Of a stretch of DNA of 64,000 bases, positions 1 through 8,587 are shown in pieces. The position numbers were made by a program, and so were the translations under genes. How positions within the stretch are numbered: the first letter of the stretch is position 1; each line of letters begins with the position of its first letter. This DNA comes from Hyphomicrobiales bacterium (GTDB taxonomy: Bacteria; Pseudomonadota; Alphaproteobacteria; Rhizobiales; Rhizobiaceae), in assembly GCA_900467745.1 (NCBI GenBank), contig UBQW01000022.1, positions 62,001 to 126,000 of the forward strand, read 5' to 3'. Under the pieces are notes generated by a model that saw only the letters and a list, made by a program, of their open reading frames with translations, did no database searches and was not told the origin of the DNA.

Positions 1-102
1 GCCCAGCGGATCGCACACGGCAGCGATCCCATGCACGGACGTTTCCACGCCCGGCATCGCCGCAATCCCGTTCAATTCCCGCGCCAGCGCCAGCCGGTTC
101 AT
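1..102 (-). CDS. pdeM: Ligase-associated endonuclease PdeM, 5' end only
   Basis: Only the first 34 codons are present; the gene runs off the left edge. The ATG is the complement of 100-102 and the peptide begins MNRLALARELNGIAAMPGVE, which I recognise as the start of rhizobial PdeM, a calcineurin-like metallophosphoesterase of the ligase-associated DNA damage response. The metal-binding motifs lie outside the window, so the call rests on the N-terminus and the neighbour: the helicase upstream on the same strand belongs to the same gene set. About 180 bp, mostly a repeat element, separates them. Confidence 0.6.
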   Translation of the reverse strand, partial: MNRLALARELNGIAAMPGVETSVHGIAAVCDPLG

Positions 103-124
103 CACGTTCGTTTCTTTCCAGTAT

Positions 125-285
125 CTAGGCGGGGAGGAAGGCCAAAAGGCCCTCTCTGCCCTGCCGGACATCTCCCCCACAAGGGGGGAGAAAACTTGTG
201 GCCCCGCTCTGCCTCGATCATGACCTCAGCGCTGCGACGGTTAAGCCCCGCCCCCTTGTGGGGAGGGGTTGGGGAGGGGCGTTCA
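125..285. repeat. Rhizobial intergenic palindromic repeat, copy A
   Basis: Non-coding segment with a G/C-rich hairpin (CTCCCCC-acaa-GGGGGGAG near 170-190) and a second C/G-rich inverted segment near 245-285. Its reverse complement shares the core GATGTCCGG(c)AGG(g)CAGA with the repeat at 23143-23290, so the two copies lie in opposite orientation. Elements like this are common between rhizobial genes (RIME-like mosaic elements). It sits between the helicase and pdeM and could form structure in their shared transcript. Confidence 0.6.
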
Positions 286-2874
286 CTCCAGCGCCTCGGC
301 AATCAGATCGTCCGCGGCCTCCGCCAGCAGAACATCCTGCGCCTCGCCATGCACATGCTCCTTGCCGATCTCCAGCATCACGGGCACGGCGAGCGGCGAG
401 ATATGCTCCAGCGGGCGGTGGGTGATGTGCCCCTTGATTCGCTTCAGCATATCCCCAAGACGACCGATGTCCAAAAGCCCGGTCGCCGCATCCTGCCGCG
501 TCGCCTGCAGCAGGATGTGGTCGGGCTCATGGGTTCGGAGCACGTCGTAGATCAGATCGGCGGAAACCGTCACCTGCCGGCCGCTCTTTTCCTTGCCCGG
601 GTGCCGGCGCTCGATCAAGCCTGCAATCACGGCGCAATTGCGGAAGGTCCGCTTCAAAAGGAAGGATTCGTCGAGCCAGCTTTCGAGATCGTCGCCCAGC
701 ATGTCCTCGTCGAAGAGATCGGAGAGGCTGAGCCGGCCGGTCGAGATCATCCGCCCCATATCCTCCAACCCCCATATGCCGAGCGAATAGTCGGTGGCGA
801 CGAAGCCGAGCGGCTTGGCGCCAGCGCGTTCCAGCCGGCGGGTCAAAAGCATGCCGAGCGTCTGGTGCGCCAGCCGCCCCTCGAACGGATAGGCCACCAT
901 GTAGCAGCGGCTGCCGCGCGGGAAGGTTTCGATCAGCAGCTCATCGCGCTTCGGCAGGATCGATTTCTCCTTCTGGATCGCCAGCCAGTCGCGCACCTGA
1001 TCCGGCAGCCGGTGCCAGCGGTCGGGATCGTCGAGCATCGAGCGCACCTGGTCGGCGAGATAGGTGGAGAGTGGAAACTTGCCGCCGGCATAGGAGGGTA
1101 TCTTCGGGTCGTTGGAATAGGCCTGGCTGGCCAGCGCCTCGTTCTCGCGGATACCCTCGAAGCGCAGCACCTTGCCGGAGAAGATGAAGGTATCGCCGGG
1201 CGAAAGCTGCTCGAAGAAATACTCTTCCATCTTGCCGAGCGTCGCCCCGCCGCGCCCGATGCGGCCGCCTTCTCCCCGCTTCACCATCTTCAGGTTCAGC
1301 ATCGGGCTCTCGACGATGGTGCCGAGGTTCAGCCGATATTGCTGCGCCACCTGCGGATTGGAAACGCGCCAGCGCCCCTCCTTCGTCTTGCGGATGCGGG
1401 CATAGCGCTCATAGGTGCGCAGCGCATAGCCGCCGGTGGCGACGAAATCGACGATCCGCTCGAAGGTCTCCCAGGAAAGATCAGCATAGGGCGAGGCGCT
1501 GATGATCTCGTCATAGAGTTCCAGCATGTCGAACGGCTCGGCGCAGGCCATGCCGAGAACATGCTGGGCGAGCACATCGAGCGCGCCGCGCCCGATCGGC
1601 GGCGTGTCCTGCGCGCCGATGTAGTTGGCGTCGAGTGCCGCCTGGCACTCCATCACCTCGAAGCGGTTGGCGGGAACCAGGATCGCCTTGGATGGCTCGT
1701 CCATCCGGTGGTTGGCGCGGCCGATGCGCTGCGCCAGCCGCGAGGCGCCCTTCGGCGCGCCCACATGGATGACCAGATCGACATCGCCCCAGTCGATGCC
1801 GAGATCGAGCGTCGAGGTGGCGACCACGGCGCGCAGCCGGTTCGCCGCCATCGCCGCCTCCACCTTGCGCCGCTGACCGACATCGAGCGAGCCGTGATGC
1901 AGGGCGATCGGCAGATTGTCGTCGTTGGCGGTCCAGAGCTCCTGAAACAGCATCTCCGCCTGGCTGCGGGTGTTGACGAAGAGCAGCGTCGTCTGGTGCT
2001 CGATGAGCTGCTTGTAGACATCGGGGATCGCGTATTTCGCCGAATGCCCGGACCAGGGAATGCGCTCCTCGGTCGAAAGGATCGAGATATCGGGCTTCGC
2101 CCCGCCCTCCACCGTGACGATCCCCGCATGCCGCTCCCCACCTTCTGGCTGCGCCACCAGCCACTTCTGCAGCTCCAGCGGCTCGGCGACAGTCGCCGAA
2201 AGCCCGATCGTCTGCAGCTTCGGCGCAAGCCGCCTGAGCCGCGCCAGCCCCAGCGACAGCATGTGACCGCGCTTCGAGGTGACCAGCGAATGCAGCTCGT
2301 CGAAGATGATGTATCTGAGATCCTTGAAGAAGCGCTCGGCCTCGGCATTGGCAAGCAGAAGCGCCACCTGCTCCGGCGTCGTCAACAGGATGTCGGGCGG
2401 GCTGAGCTTCTGGCGTTGGCGCTTGGAAACGGGGGTATCGCCGGTGCGGTTCTCGACGGTAACGGGAAGCCCCATCTCCAGCACCGGCTTCATCAGATTG
2501 CGCTCGATATCGACCGCCAGCGCTTTCAGCGGCGAGACGTAGAGCGTGTGGATGCCGGTGAAGGCAGAGCCGGGCGGGATTTTTCCGCGGCGGGTGAGAT
2601 CGGTGAGCGACGGCAGAAAGCCGGCCAGCGTTTTGCCGGCCCCGGTGGGCGCGATCAAGAGCGTGCTTTCGCCAGCCTCGGCGCGCGCCAGAAGCTCCAG
2701 CTGATGCCTGCGCGGCTGCCAGCCCTTCTCCGCGAACCAGCGGGTAAAGGGGGCAGGCAGGGATATCAGGCGCTCGCTATCGATCTGGTCCACCGCCTGA
2801 ATGTAGTTCAAACCGCGCCGATGAGAAGGCGCCGTGTTAGCCGATCGTCGATGCAGCCGGTAATTCCGCCGCAT
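283..2874 (-). CDS. Ligase-associated DEXH-box DNA helicase (Lhr-like)
   Basis: Superfamily 2 helicase of the Lhr type, about 863 aa. Visible motifs are Walker A APTGAGKT near residue 75, the DEXH box FDELHSL near 190, motif III SATVAEP, and motif VI region with TSTLDLGIDWGDVDLVIHVGAP followed by QRIGRANHR. The roughly 400-residue C-terminal part matches the Lhr core extension. The family is found with an ATP-dependent DNA ligase, an exonuclease and PdeM; here the pdeM start lies downstream on the same strand. The reading frame stays open to 3135, but that would overlap the divergent esterase. ATG at 2874 is used; a TTG at 2811 (LNYIQAVDQ) is an alternative and would give a more typical length. 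No strong ribosome-binding site marks either. Confidence 0.88.
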   Translation of the reverse strand: MRRNYRLHRRSANTAPSHRRGLNYIQAVDQIDSERLISLPAPFTRWFAEKGWQPRRHQLELLARAEAGESTLLIAPTGAGKTLAGFLPSLTDLTRRGKIPPGSAFTGIHTLYVSPLKALAVDIERNLMKPVLEMGLPVTVENRTGDTPVSKRQRQKLSPPDILLTTPEQVALLLANAEAERFFKDLRYIIFDELHSLVTSKRGHMLSLGLARLRRLAPKLQTIGLSATVAEPLELQKWLVAQPEGGERHAGIVTVEGGAKPDISILSTEERIPWSGHSAKYAIPDVYKQLIEHQTTLLFVNTRSQAEMLFQELWTANDDNLPIALHHGSLDVGQRRKVEAAMAANRLRAVVATSTLDLGIDWGDVDLVIHVGAPKGASRLAQRIGRANHRMDEPSKAILVPANRFEVMECQAALDANYIGAQDTPPIGRGALDVLAQHVLGMACAEPFDMLELYDEIISASPYADLSWETFERIVDFVATGGYALRTYERYARIRKTKEGRWRVSNPQVAQQYRLNLGTIVESPMLNLKMVKRGEGGRIGRGGATLGKMEEYFFEQLSPGDTFIFSGKVLRFEGIRENEALASQAYSNDPKIPSYAGGKFPLSTYLADQVRSMLDDPDRWHRLPDQVRDWLAIQKEKSILPKRDELLIETFPRGSRCYMVAYPFEGRLAHQTLGMLLTRRLERAGAKPLGFVATDYSLGIWGLEDMGRMISTGRLSLSDLFDEDMLGDDLESWLDESFLLKRTFRNCAVIAGLIERRHPGKEKSGRQVTVSADLIYDVLRTHEPDHILLQATRQDAATGLLDIGRLGDMLKRIKGHITHRPLEHISPLAVPVMLEIGKEHVHGEAQDVLLAEAADDLIAEALE

Positions 2875-2908
2875 TGCTGGTGCGCCTTGCAACAACCAAG
2901 GCAAATCG

Positions 2909-3895
2909 ATGGAACGACAGATGCTGACGCGCCGATCCGTGCTGACCGCCCTGAGCGCCGCAACCGTGATGCCGAACATGTTGCTGCCGGGCAGGGCGGA
3001 GGCCGCCGGCAACCCGGCGGATGCGCCGAACGAAATCCTGCCGCTGTGGCAAGGAGAGCCGCCGGGTGGAGGCGGCCCATCCGGTGCGATCGTCGAGAAC
3101 GCAAGGGGCGCGATCAGCAACATCGCCATGTCCAATATCGCGGTTTACGCACCGGCAAAACCCAATGGCATCGCCGTGCTGGTCGCCGGTGGTGGCGGAT
3201 ACCGGCGGATATCGATGCGCAACGAGGCGAGGCCGGCTGCGCGCTGGCTGAACAGCCACGGCATCACCGCCTTCGCTCTGTCCTATCGATTGCCGGGCGA
3301 GGGTTGGGCGGCCGGTCCGTTGGCGCCGTTGCAGGACGCGCAGCGCGCGATCCGGCTGATCCGCGCCAATGCCGCGCATTTCGGTATCGATCCCGGCCAT
3401 CTCGGTGTGCTGGGCTTTTCTGCGGGCGGTCATCTGCTCGGCCTTGCCGCGACCCGCTCCGCCTTCGCTTCCTATCGGGAGGTCGATGCAGCGGACAAGC
3501 AATCGGCGCGACCGGATTTCGCGGCGCTCATCTATCCCGTCATCACGCTGAAGCCGCCCTACGACAACACCTGGACCCGACGCATGCTGGTCGGCAGACA
3601 TCCGAGCGCGACCCTTAGCGCCGAATGGTCGGTAGAGGCTCATGTCAGAGCCCGCTGCCCGCCCATGTTTCTGGTGCAGGCAAAGGACGATCCGATCTCC
3701 GATCCTGAAAACACTGTTATCATGCAGCAGGCCTGCCTGAAGGCCGGTGTGCCGGTGGAATTGCACCAGCTGGAGAATGGCGGCCACGGCTTCGGCATGG
3801 GGCGAAGCGGCAAGGCGTCGGCGGATTGGCCGGATGACTTTGCGCCTTGGCTGGCGCGCATCAACCGGCCGATCCTGCTGTCATCAGGTCAGTAG
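2909..3895 (+). CDS. Secreted alpha/beta hydrolase (esterase family)
   Basis: 328 aa. The N-terminus has a twin-arginine-like signal (LTRRSVLTAL, then a hydrophobic stretch ending GRAEA), so export through Tat is likely. The fold shows a nucleophile elbow GFSAGG at about residues 169-174, an acid in KDDPISDP near 260 and a histidine in NGGHGFG near 292, completing the catalytic triad. The LVAGGGGY segment near 92 would form the oxyanion region. It resembles BD-FAE/acetyl-xylan-esterase type carboxylesterases; the substrate cannot be read. It diverges from the helicase with only 34 bp between starts and overlaps the end of the convergent binding-protein gene by 7 bp. Confidence 0.8.
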   Translation: MERQMLTRRSVLTALSAATVMPNMLLPGRAEAAGNPADAPNEILPLWQGEPPGGGGPSGAIVENARGAISNIAMSNIAVYAPAKPNGIAVLVAGGGGYRRISMRNEARPAARWLNSHGITAFALSYRLPGEGWAAGPLAPLQDAQRAIRLIRANAAHFGIDPGHLGVLGFSAGGHLLGLAATRSAFASYREVDAADKQSARPDFAALIYPVITLKPPYDNTWTRRMLVGRHPSATLSAEWSVEAHVRARCPPMFLVQAKDDPISDPENTVIMQQACLKAGVPVELHQLENGGHGFGMGRSGKASADWPDDFAPWLARINRPILLSSGQ

Positions 3896-4644
3896 ATATC
3901 GAAGGGGAAATACTGCTTGGTGATCTTCTGGTAGGTGCCGTTGGCAACCAGTGCGTCGATCGCCTTGTTGAAGCGCTCCTTCAGCTCCGTCTCGCCCTTG
4001 CGGATGCCGATGCCGGCCTGCGTCTCGCTTCCCGGGATATCACCGAGGAGCTTGCAGCAGTCCTTGCCCGCCTTGTTCAGCCAGTCGACGACGACGAACT
4101 TGTCGGAGACCACGGCATCAGTGCGGCCGTTCTGCAGGTCGGCCACGGCCTCGTCCTGCGTCGGGTAGAGTTTCGCTTCGGCGCCGCCCTTGGCGTAGAC
4201 ATCGCTGGTATAATTGGCCTGCGTCGTCGATGCCTGCGCGCCGACGACCTTGCCCTTCATGTCCTCGACAGTAACGCCCTTGATCGGGCTGTCCTTGGGC
4301 ACGGCGACGGCGAGTGGCGTCGTGTAATATTTGTTGGTGAAGTCGATCTGCTGCTTGCGCTCCTCGGTGATGCTCATCGAGGCGATGATCGCGTCGTATT
4401 TCTTGGCGAGCAGACCGGGAATGATGCCGTCCCAATCCTGGGCGACGATCGTGCACTTGGCCTTCATTTCCTCGCACAGCGCCTTGGCCATATCGACATC
4501 GAGCCCCTTCAGGCTGCCATCCGATTCCACGTAGTTGAAGGGAGGATAGGCGCCCTCGGTGGCGATCCGGATGGTGTCTTCGGCGGAGGCCAGATGCGCC
4601 GTGGCGAGAAGTGCCGCGGCCGTCAGCAAGATCGTCTTTTTCAT
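3889..4644 (-). CDS. Amino-acid ABC transporter periplasmic binding protein
   Basis: 251 aa with a Sec signal peptide (MKKTILLTAAALLATAHLASA). The mature protein begins EDTIRIATEGAYPPFNYVESDG, the classic start of family 3 solute-binding proteins for polar or basic amino acids (HisJ/ArgT/OccT-like). The segments GLDVDMAKALCEEM, WDGIIPGLLAKKYDAIIASMSIT and GAQASTTQANY are family hallmarks. A cysteine pair (CC) near 195 is in place for this group. No permease or ATPase gene is adjacent, so it is an orphan receptor or feeds a transporter encoded elsewhere. The start has a GGGAAC ribosome-binding site. Confidence 0.9.
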   Translation of the reverse strand: MKKTILLTAAALLATAHLASAEDTIRIATEGAYPPFNYVESDGSLKGLDVDMAKALCEEMKAKCTIVAQDWDGIIPGLLAKKYDAIIASMSITEERKQQIDFTNKYYTTPLAVAVPKDSPIKGVTVEDMKGKVVGAQASTTQANYTSDVYAKGGAEAKLYPTQDEAVADLQNGRTDAVVSDKFVVVDWLNKAGKDCCKLLGDIPGSETQAGIGIRKGETELKERFNKAIDALVANGTYQKITKQYFPFDIY

Positions 4645-4769
4645 TGATGTTCCCTTTTGGAGTGTTTTGACACTGCAACCTTAGCTGATCCCAATCGCTT
4701 CACAAGCCTTTGCTGAATAAGCCGAAAGTCTACCGCCCCGGGCGCAATCGCAGCGTCTCGGAAAGAAGA

Positions 4770-4808
4770 TTGACAGGCGGCATAATCATGGATATATTTT
4801 ATCCATGA
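4770..4808 (+). promoter_or_regulatory. Promoter with palindromic operator over the -10 (Rrf2/AhpD locus)
   Basis: TTGACA at 4770-4775, a 17-bp spacer, then TATATT at 4793-4798. The -10 lies inside a perfect inverted repeat: TCATGGATA at 4786-4794, spacer TATTT, TATCCATGA at 4800-4808. The geometry predicts repression by a dimer that blocks RNA polymerase. The first gene downstream encodes an Rrf2 regulator, so autoregulation is the simplest reading. Confidence 0.75.
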
Positions 4809-4825
4809 ATTAAGGAGCTGGTCAC

Positions 4826-5326
4826 ATGAAACTCGGAGACGGTGTCGAACAGGCCATTCACAGCGTGGCGATGCTTTCGGGTCTTTCCGAGGGTGGCGTG
4901 CTGTCGGCGGCCGCACTTGCGGAGTTTCACGGGGTTTCGACGAGCTATCTTCTGAAGCATCTGCAGGCACTCTCGGGCGCCGGCATCCTTCACACCGTGC
5001 CTGGCCCGAAGGGTGGCTATCGCCTCGCAAGGCTGGCGGAAAAGATCACGCTGCTCGACATCGTGCTGGCCGTCGAAGGCCCGGCGCCTGCCTTTCGCTG
5101 CAACGAGATCCGCCAGCGCGGGCCGAACCCGGCGCCGGATCGTTTCTTTTTGAAGCCGTGCAACATCTCGGCGGCGATGCTGAAGGCCGAGCGCGTCTAT
5201 CGCGCCGAACTCGCCAAGACCACCATTGCCGATCTCGGCGCCGAACTGGCGGAGATCGACGACGGGACGATCGCAGCCAGAAGCTGCGCGTTCCTGGAAC
5301 TGCATGAACGTCGAACGGCTCGCTGA
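4826..5326 (+). CDS. Rrf2 family transcriptional regulator
   Basis: 166 aa. The N-terminal winged helix is clear: VLSAAALAEFHGVSTSYLLKHLQAL (recognition helix) and the wing GPKGGYRLAR, then ITLLDIVLAVEG, as in IscR, NsrR and RirA. Cysteines sit at 92 (FRCNEIRQRGP), 112 (KPCNISAAM) and 154. This is not the compact three-cysteine Fe-S motif of IscR, though C92 is at the sensor position, so thiol redox sensing is possible. It is followed after 21 bp by an AhpD-like peroxidase gene and preceded by a palindrome on its promoter, suggesting control of its own operon under oxidative stress. The ATG has an AAGGAG ribosome-binding site. Confidence 0.88.
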   Translation: MKLGDGVEQAIHSVAMLSGLSEGGVLSAAALAEFHGVSTSYLLKHLQALSGAGILHTVPGPKGGYRLARLAEKITLLDIVLAVEGPAPAFRCNEIRQRGPNPAPDRFFLKPCNISAAMLKAERVYRAELAKTTIADLGAELAEIDDGTIAARSCAFLELHERRTAR

Positions 5327-5347
5327 GCCATCAAAGGAGAAAGTCCC

Positions 5348-5809
5348 ATGCAACCGCGTTTCAATTTCGCCAAGGCCGCACCGGATGCCTACAAGGCCGT
5401 GCTCGCGCTTGAGGATTACGTCCAGAAGTCCGGCCTCGAACGCCGCTTCATCCACCTGATCAAGCTGCGCGCGTCGCAGATCAACGGCTGCGCCTATTGC
5501 GTCGACATGCACGTCAAGGAAGCCCGCCATGACGGTCTGAGCGAGCAGTGGATCAACCTCATGTGCGTCTGGCATGAATCGCCCGTCTATGACGAACGCG
5601 AACGCGCGCTTCTCGGCTGGGTCGATGCCGTCACCAAGGTCGCCCAGACGGGCGCGCCCGATGCCGATTATGAAGCGCTCAAGGCCCATTTCAGCGAAGC
5701 CGAGATGATGAACATCACGGTCGCCATCGGCGCCATCAATGTCTGGAACCGCCTGGCCGTCGGCTTCCGCGCCCAGCACCCGATCGACAAGCCCGCCAAG
5801 GCCGCCTGA
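5348..5809 (+). CDS. AhpD-like alkylhydroperoxidase (carboxymuconolactone decarboxylase family)
   Basis: 153 aa. The core KLRASQINGCAYCVDMHVKEAR carries the redox pair C48 and C51 with H55, the arrangement of AhpD-type peroxidases in the CMD superfamily. The C-terminal half (AEMMNITVAIGAINVWNRLAV) is the usual second helical segment. It likely reduces organic peroxides with a dithiol donor. It is the second gene of the Rrf2 operon and has its own AAAGGAG ribosome-binding site. Length is normal for single-domain members. Confidence 0.87.
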   Translation: MQPRFNFAKAAPDAYKAVLALEDYVQKSGLERRFIHLIKLRASQINGCAYCVDMHVKEARHDGLSEQWINLMCVWHESPVYDERERALLGWVDAVTKVAQTGAPDADYEALKAHFSEAEMMNITVAIGAINVWNRLAVGFRAQHPIDKPAKAA

Positions 5810-5868
5810 TCTCATCGCGAATTTTAGACCGGGCTGGCGGCGGTACCGCCGGCCCGTCGTCGTTCAAG

Positions 5869-6453
5869 TCAGCTGCAACCACCCTGCAGCTGCCGCTGAT
5901 AGGTCGCAGCCATGCCCGCAAACCGCTGCGCAGTCTTCTGTAACTGCGCGTTTGAGCGCCAGTCGCCGCGCATATAGCCCTTCGGACCGGAATAATAGGC
6001 GAGGTAGAGGCTGTAGGCGTCGTTGAGCTGGATGCCCGTCGTCTGGCTGTTCTGCCAGTGATACCAGCCGATGAAGTCGATCGCGTCGGAAAAGTTGGTG
6101 CGCCGTGCGCTCCAGTTTCCGGTGGCAGACTGATAGTGGTCCCAGGTGCCGTTGAGCGCCTGCGAATAGCCATAGGCCGTCGATTGTCGCTTCCATGGAA
6201 TGAAACCGAACAGCTTGGTGCGGGGCGGCCGCGCATTCGGCTGGAAGCCCGATTCCGTATACATCGTCGCCATCAGGATCGGCACCGGCACGCCGTATTT
6301 CTTCTCGGCCTTCTCCGCCGAGCGCTGCCAGCTGGTGAACATCCCGTCGCGCTGGTCGAACACCGCGCAGATGTTTCGGGTCTGTTTGGGAGCAGTCGCG
6401 CAGCCGGCAAGAACAGCCAGAACCACGACGGCAAGGAGAGTACGGATACGCAT
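5869..6453 (-). CDS. Lytic transglycosylase-like (SLT) lipoprotein
   Basis: 194 aa. A lipobox LAGC places the lipidated cysteine at residue 18. The SLT fold follows: PILMATMYTESGF gives the catalytic glutamate near 67, then AYGYSQALNGTWDHY and YSLYLAYYSGPKGY, the G/Y motifs of transglycosylase family 1. It probably cleaves peptidoglycan from the inner face of the outer membrane. It is transcribed alone. Just upstream of its ATG lies a small inverted repeat, CTCTCG-acgtc-CGAGAG, which may be regulatory. Confidence 0.83.
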   Translation of the reverse strand: MRIRTLLAVVVLAVLAGCATAPKQTRNICAVFDQRDGMFTSWQRSAEKAEKKYGVPVPILMATMYTESGFQPNARPPRTKLFGFIPWKRQSTAYGYSQALNGTWDHYQSATGNWSARRTNFSDAIDFIGWYHWQNSQTTGIQLNDAYSLYLAYYSGPKGYMRGDWRSNAQLQKTAQRFAGMAATYQRQLQGGCS

Positions 6454-6583
6454 GACTAAACCTCTCGACGTCCGAGAGATTACTAACTGGTAAACGTTAA
6501 TGGTCGGTTTTTAGACAATGACGATGCCGTGATCATCTCGTGGCGAGAGCGAGGCAGGCCCATCCGGCCGAGGCGGCGATCGA

Positions 6584-7390
6584 TCACTCCTTGCGGAACA
6601 CCACGCTGGCGCCCCAGCCGGTCACGACGGCCAGGAACACGGCAAACAGGCCGTAGATGATCGGCTGCTCATGCGCTGCATCGGTGATCGTCTGCTCGAT
6701 GCCCGTCTTGATGACCCGCAAGGGGGCGGATTTCTCGGTGACGAACTTGCCGCTCTTGAACAGATAGGCGCGAACCGTATGGACGCCGTTCGGAATGTTG
6801 GCGGGCAGCCGCAGGCTGGCCTTGAACAGATTGGAGCTGACGAAGCGCACGCCGCTCGGATCGCGGACATAAAGGCCGCTGCGCTCCTGCAGCCGGCGGT
6901 AGGCGTCACGGAACTCGCCGACATTGCTGGCATTGCCGAGAAAGCCCATCGGCGTCAGCGGAATGTGGTCGATGCCGATGCCGCGATCGGTGAGGTCAAG
7001 CGGCGTCGTCACGTCGTCGAGCATCCGCGAGCTCGACATCGAATAGGAATGCGGCACAGTCTCGAAGGTCATCGAATGCGTGTTGACCCAGATCCCGAAC
7101 ACCCGCTCTTTCTTGCGCACGGTGGCGTTGTCGCGCGGGCCTTCCAGCACCACGACCACGTCATACTGGCCGATCGCGAGCAGCAGGCTGTCGGTGTTGG
7201 TCACCGCCCCGAAGATCGTCAGATCCGCGCCGTGAAAGTCGGAGGTGATGGCGATCTCACTGGTGGAGGTGCCGATCTCCAGCCCCTCGGCAACCGGCTG
7301 CGGCGTCTGGCCGGGCAAAAGCATCTGCGCGCCGGCGGCCGTCGGCAGCAACATGAGGGAGACGAGCAGGGTCTTGAGCAGGTGACGCAT
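6584..7390 (-). CDS. TIGR02186 family exported membrane protein
   Basis: 268 aa. A signal peptide (LLKTLLVSLMLLPTAAGA) is followed by a periplasmic beta-rich region and one C-terminal membrane helix (IIYGLFAVFLAVVTGWGASVVF) ending in a short basic tail. I recognise the alphaproteobacterial family TIGR02186, which usually sits next to a TauE/SafE permease, as here. Its ATG overlaps the permease stop codon by one base (TGATG), so translation is probably coupled. The molecular role is unknown; an accessory subunit for the permease is the likeliest inference. Confidence 0.85.
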   Translation of the reverse strand: MRHLLKTLLVSLMLLPTAAGAQMLLPGQTPQPVAEGLEIGTSTSEIAITSDFHGADLTIFGAVTNTDSLLLAIGQYDVVVVLEGPRDNATVRKKERVFGIWVNTHSMTFETVPHSYSMSSSRMLDDVTTPLDLTDRGIGIDHIPLTPMGFLGNASNVGEFRDAYRRLQERSGLYVRDPSGVRFVSSNLFKASLRLPANIPNGVHTVRAYLFKSGKFVTEKSAPLRVIKTGIEQTITDAAHEQPIIYGLFAVFLAVVTGWGASVVFRKE

Positions 7391-8310
7391 CAGTTCGCAC
7401 CCATCACGACCGAATAGATATCGCTCGGCGTGACGACGAGCGCCACGGCAAGGCGAAGGCCGACGGCGAGAACGAGCAGCCCAAGCAGCGCGCGCAACTG
7501 TTCGCCGCGCAGCTTCTGCCCGACGCGAACGCCATATTGCGCGCCGATCACACCCGCGATCATCAGGATGAAGGCCAGCACGATATCGACCGAGAAGTTG
7601 GTCGCGGCCTGCACGACCGTTGTATAGGCGGTAACGAAGATGATCTGGAACAGCGACGTTCCCACGACGACGTTGGTCGGAATGCGCAGCAGATAGATCA
7701 TCGCCGGCACCATGATGAAGCCGCCGCCGACGCCCATGACAGACGTCAGGATGCCGATGCCGAAACCGAGTGCCACGATCGGGATGACGCTGAGAAAGAT
7801 CTTCGATTTCTTGAACCGCATCTTCAGCGGCAGGCGGTGAACCCAGTGGTGGTGCCCCGGCCGGCGTGGTGCGGCCGGAATGTTCTTCGATGCACGCCGC
7901 ATGGCGTTGACGCTTTCAAGCAGCATCAGCCCGCCGACGGTGCCGAGGAAAAGCACGTACATCAGGGAAATGATCAGATCGAGCTGGCCGAGCCGGCGCA
8001 GCAGCGAAAACACCCAGATGCCGACGGTCGCCCCCGCGAGACCGCCCGCCAGAAGCACCGAACCGAGCTTCACATCCAGCGTCCCGCGCCTGAAGTGCGT
8101 GAGTGCGCCCGAGATCGACGAGGCCACCACCTGGTTTGCGCCGGTGGCGACAGCGACGACGGGCGGGATGTTGTAGAAGATCAGAAGCGGCGTGATCAGA
8201 AAGCCGCCGCCCACGCCGAACATGCCGGACAGGAAGCCGACGGCCGCACCCATGCCGAGGATGATGAAAATGTTCACCGACAATTCTGCGATGGGCAGAT
8301 AGATTGTCAC
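7390..8310 (-). CDS. Sulfite exporter TauE/SafE (TSUP) family permease
   Basis: About 306 aa from the GTG at 8310 (MTIYLPIAELSVNIF); an earlier in-frame GTG at 8358 is possible but reads less like the family. Two repeated halves each start with the TSUP signature: GFLSGMFGVGGGFLITPLL and GILTSVMGVGGGFIMVPAM. Around eight membrane segments are visible with a basic His/Arg-rich cytosolic loop between the halves. TSUP proteins export sulfite, sulfonates or related anions; the substrate here is not determinable. It is co-transcribed with the TIGR02186 gene. Confidence 0.88.
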   Translation of the reverse strand: MTIYLPIAELSVNIFIILGMGAAVGFLSGMFGVGGGFLITPLLIFYNIPPVVAVATGANQVVASSISGALTHFRRGTLDVKLGSVLLAGGLAGATVGIWVFSLLRRLGQLDLIISLMYVLFLGTVGGLMLLESVNAMRRASKNIPAAPRRPGHHHWVHRLPLKMRFKKSKIFLSVIPIVALGFGIGILTSVMGVGGGFIMVPAMIYLLRIPTNVVVGTSLFQIIFVTAYTTVVQAATNFSVDIVLAFILMIAGVIGAQYGVRVGQKLRGEQLRALLGLLVLAVGLRLAVALVVTPSDIYSVVMGAN

Positions 8311-8446
8311 AGCCGACCCCGATTTGCGGACGACCCGGCGGGCCGTTGCGTTCCCCACGTTTTATGCGAATGAGACACCGTAGCTTGAAATCGTTGCGAT
8401 AGGCTTTCGATCAGCGACACCGCGTCTCCTCAATACGCGAAGAATT

Positions 8447-8466
8447 CTGATTAATCAGGCTTTTTT
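8447..8466. other. Palindrome plus T-run in the TSUP/DUF922 intergenic region
   Basis: The 277-bp divergent gap (8311-8587) holds no gene. Its one clear structure is the 12-bp perfect palindrome CTGATTAATCAG at 8447-8458, directly followed by GC and six T. It could be an operator for either divergent gene; as a terminator it would need a loop inside the stem. Confidence 0.35.
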
Positions 8467-8587
8467 CAGGTTTTGTGACAATCACGGCACACTCGTGCGC
8501 GGAAGCGCCCGAACGCCCGGTGGTGCGATTGAACGCTAGGTGGCAGCTCCCTAGATTGGCCGCGCGGAACAAAGCACGGGGAACGAT

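Noticed and set aside
2875..3135. N-terminal extension of the helicase to 3135
   Set aside because: It would overlap the divergent esterase start and adds sequence unlike the family.
31..3618. 1195-aa open frame on the + strand
   Set aside because: It is the antisense of the helicase; its translation is Arg/His/Gln-rich low-complexity without motifs, while the minus frame has complete helicase motifs.
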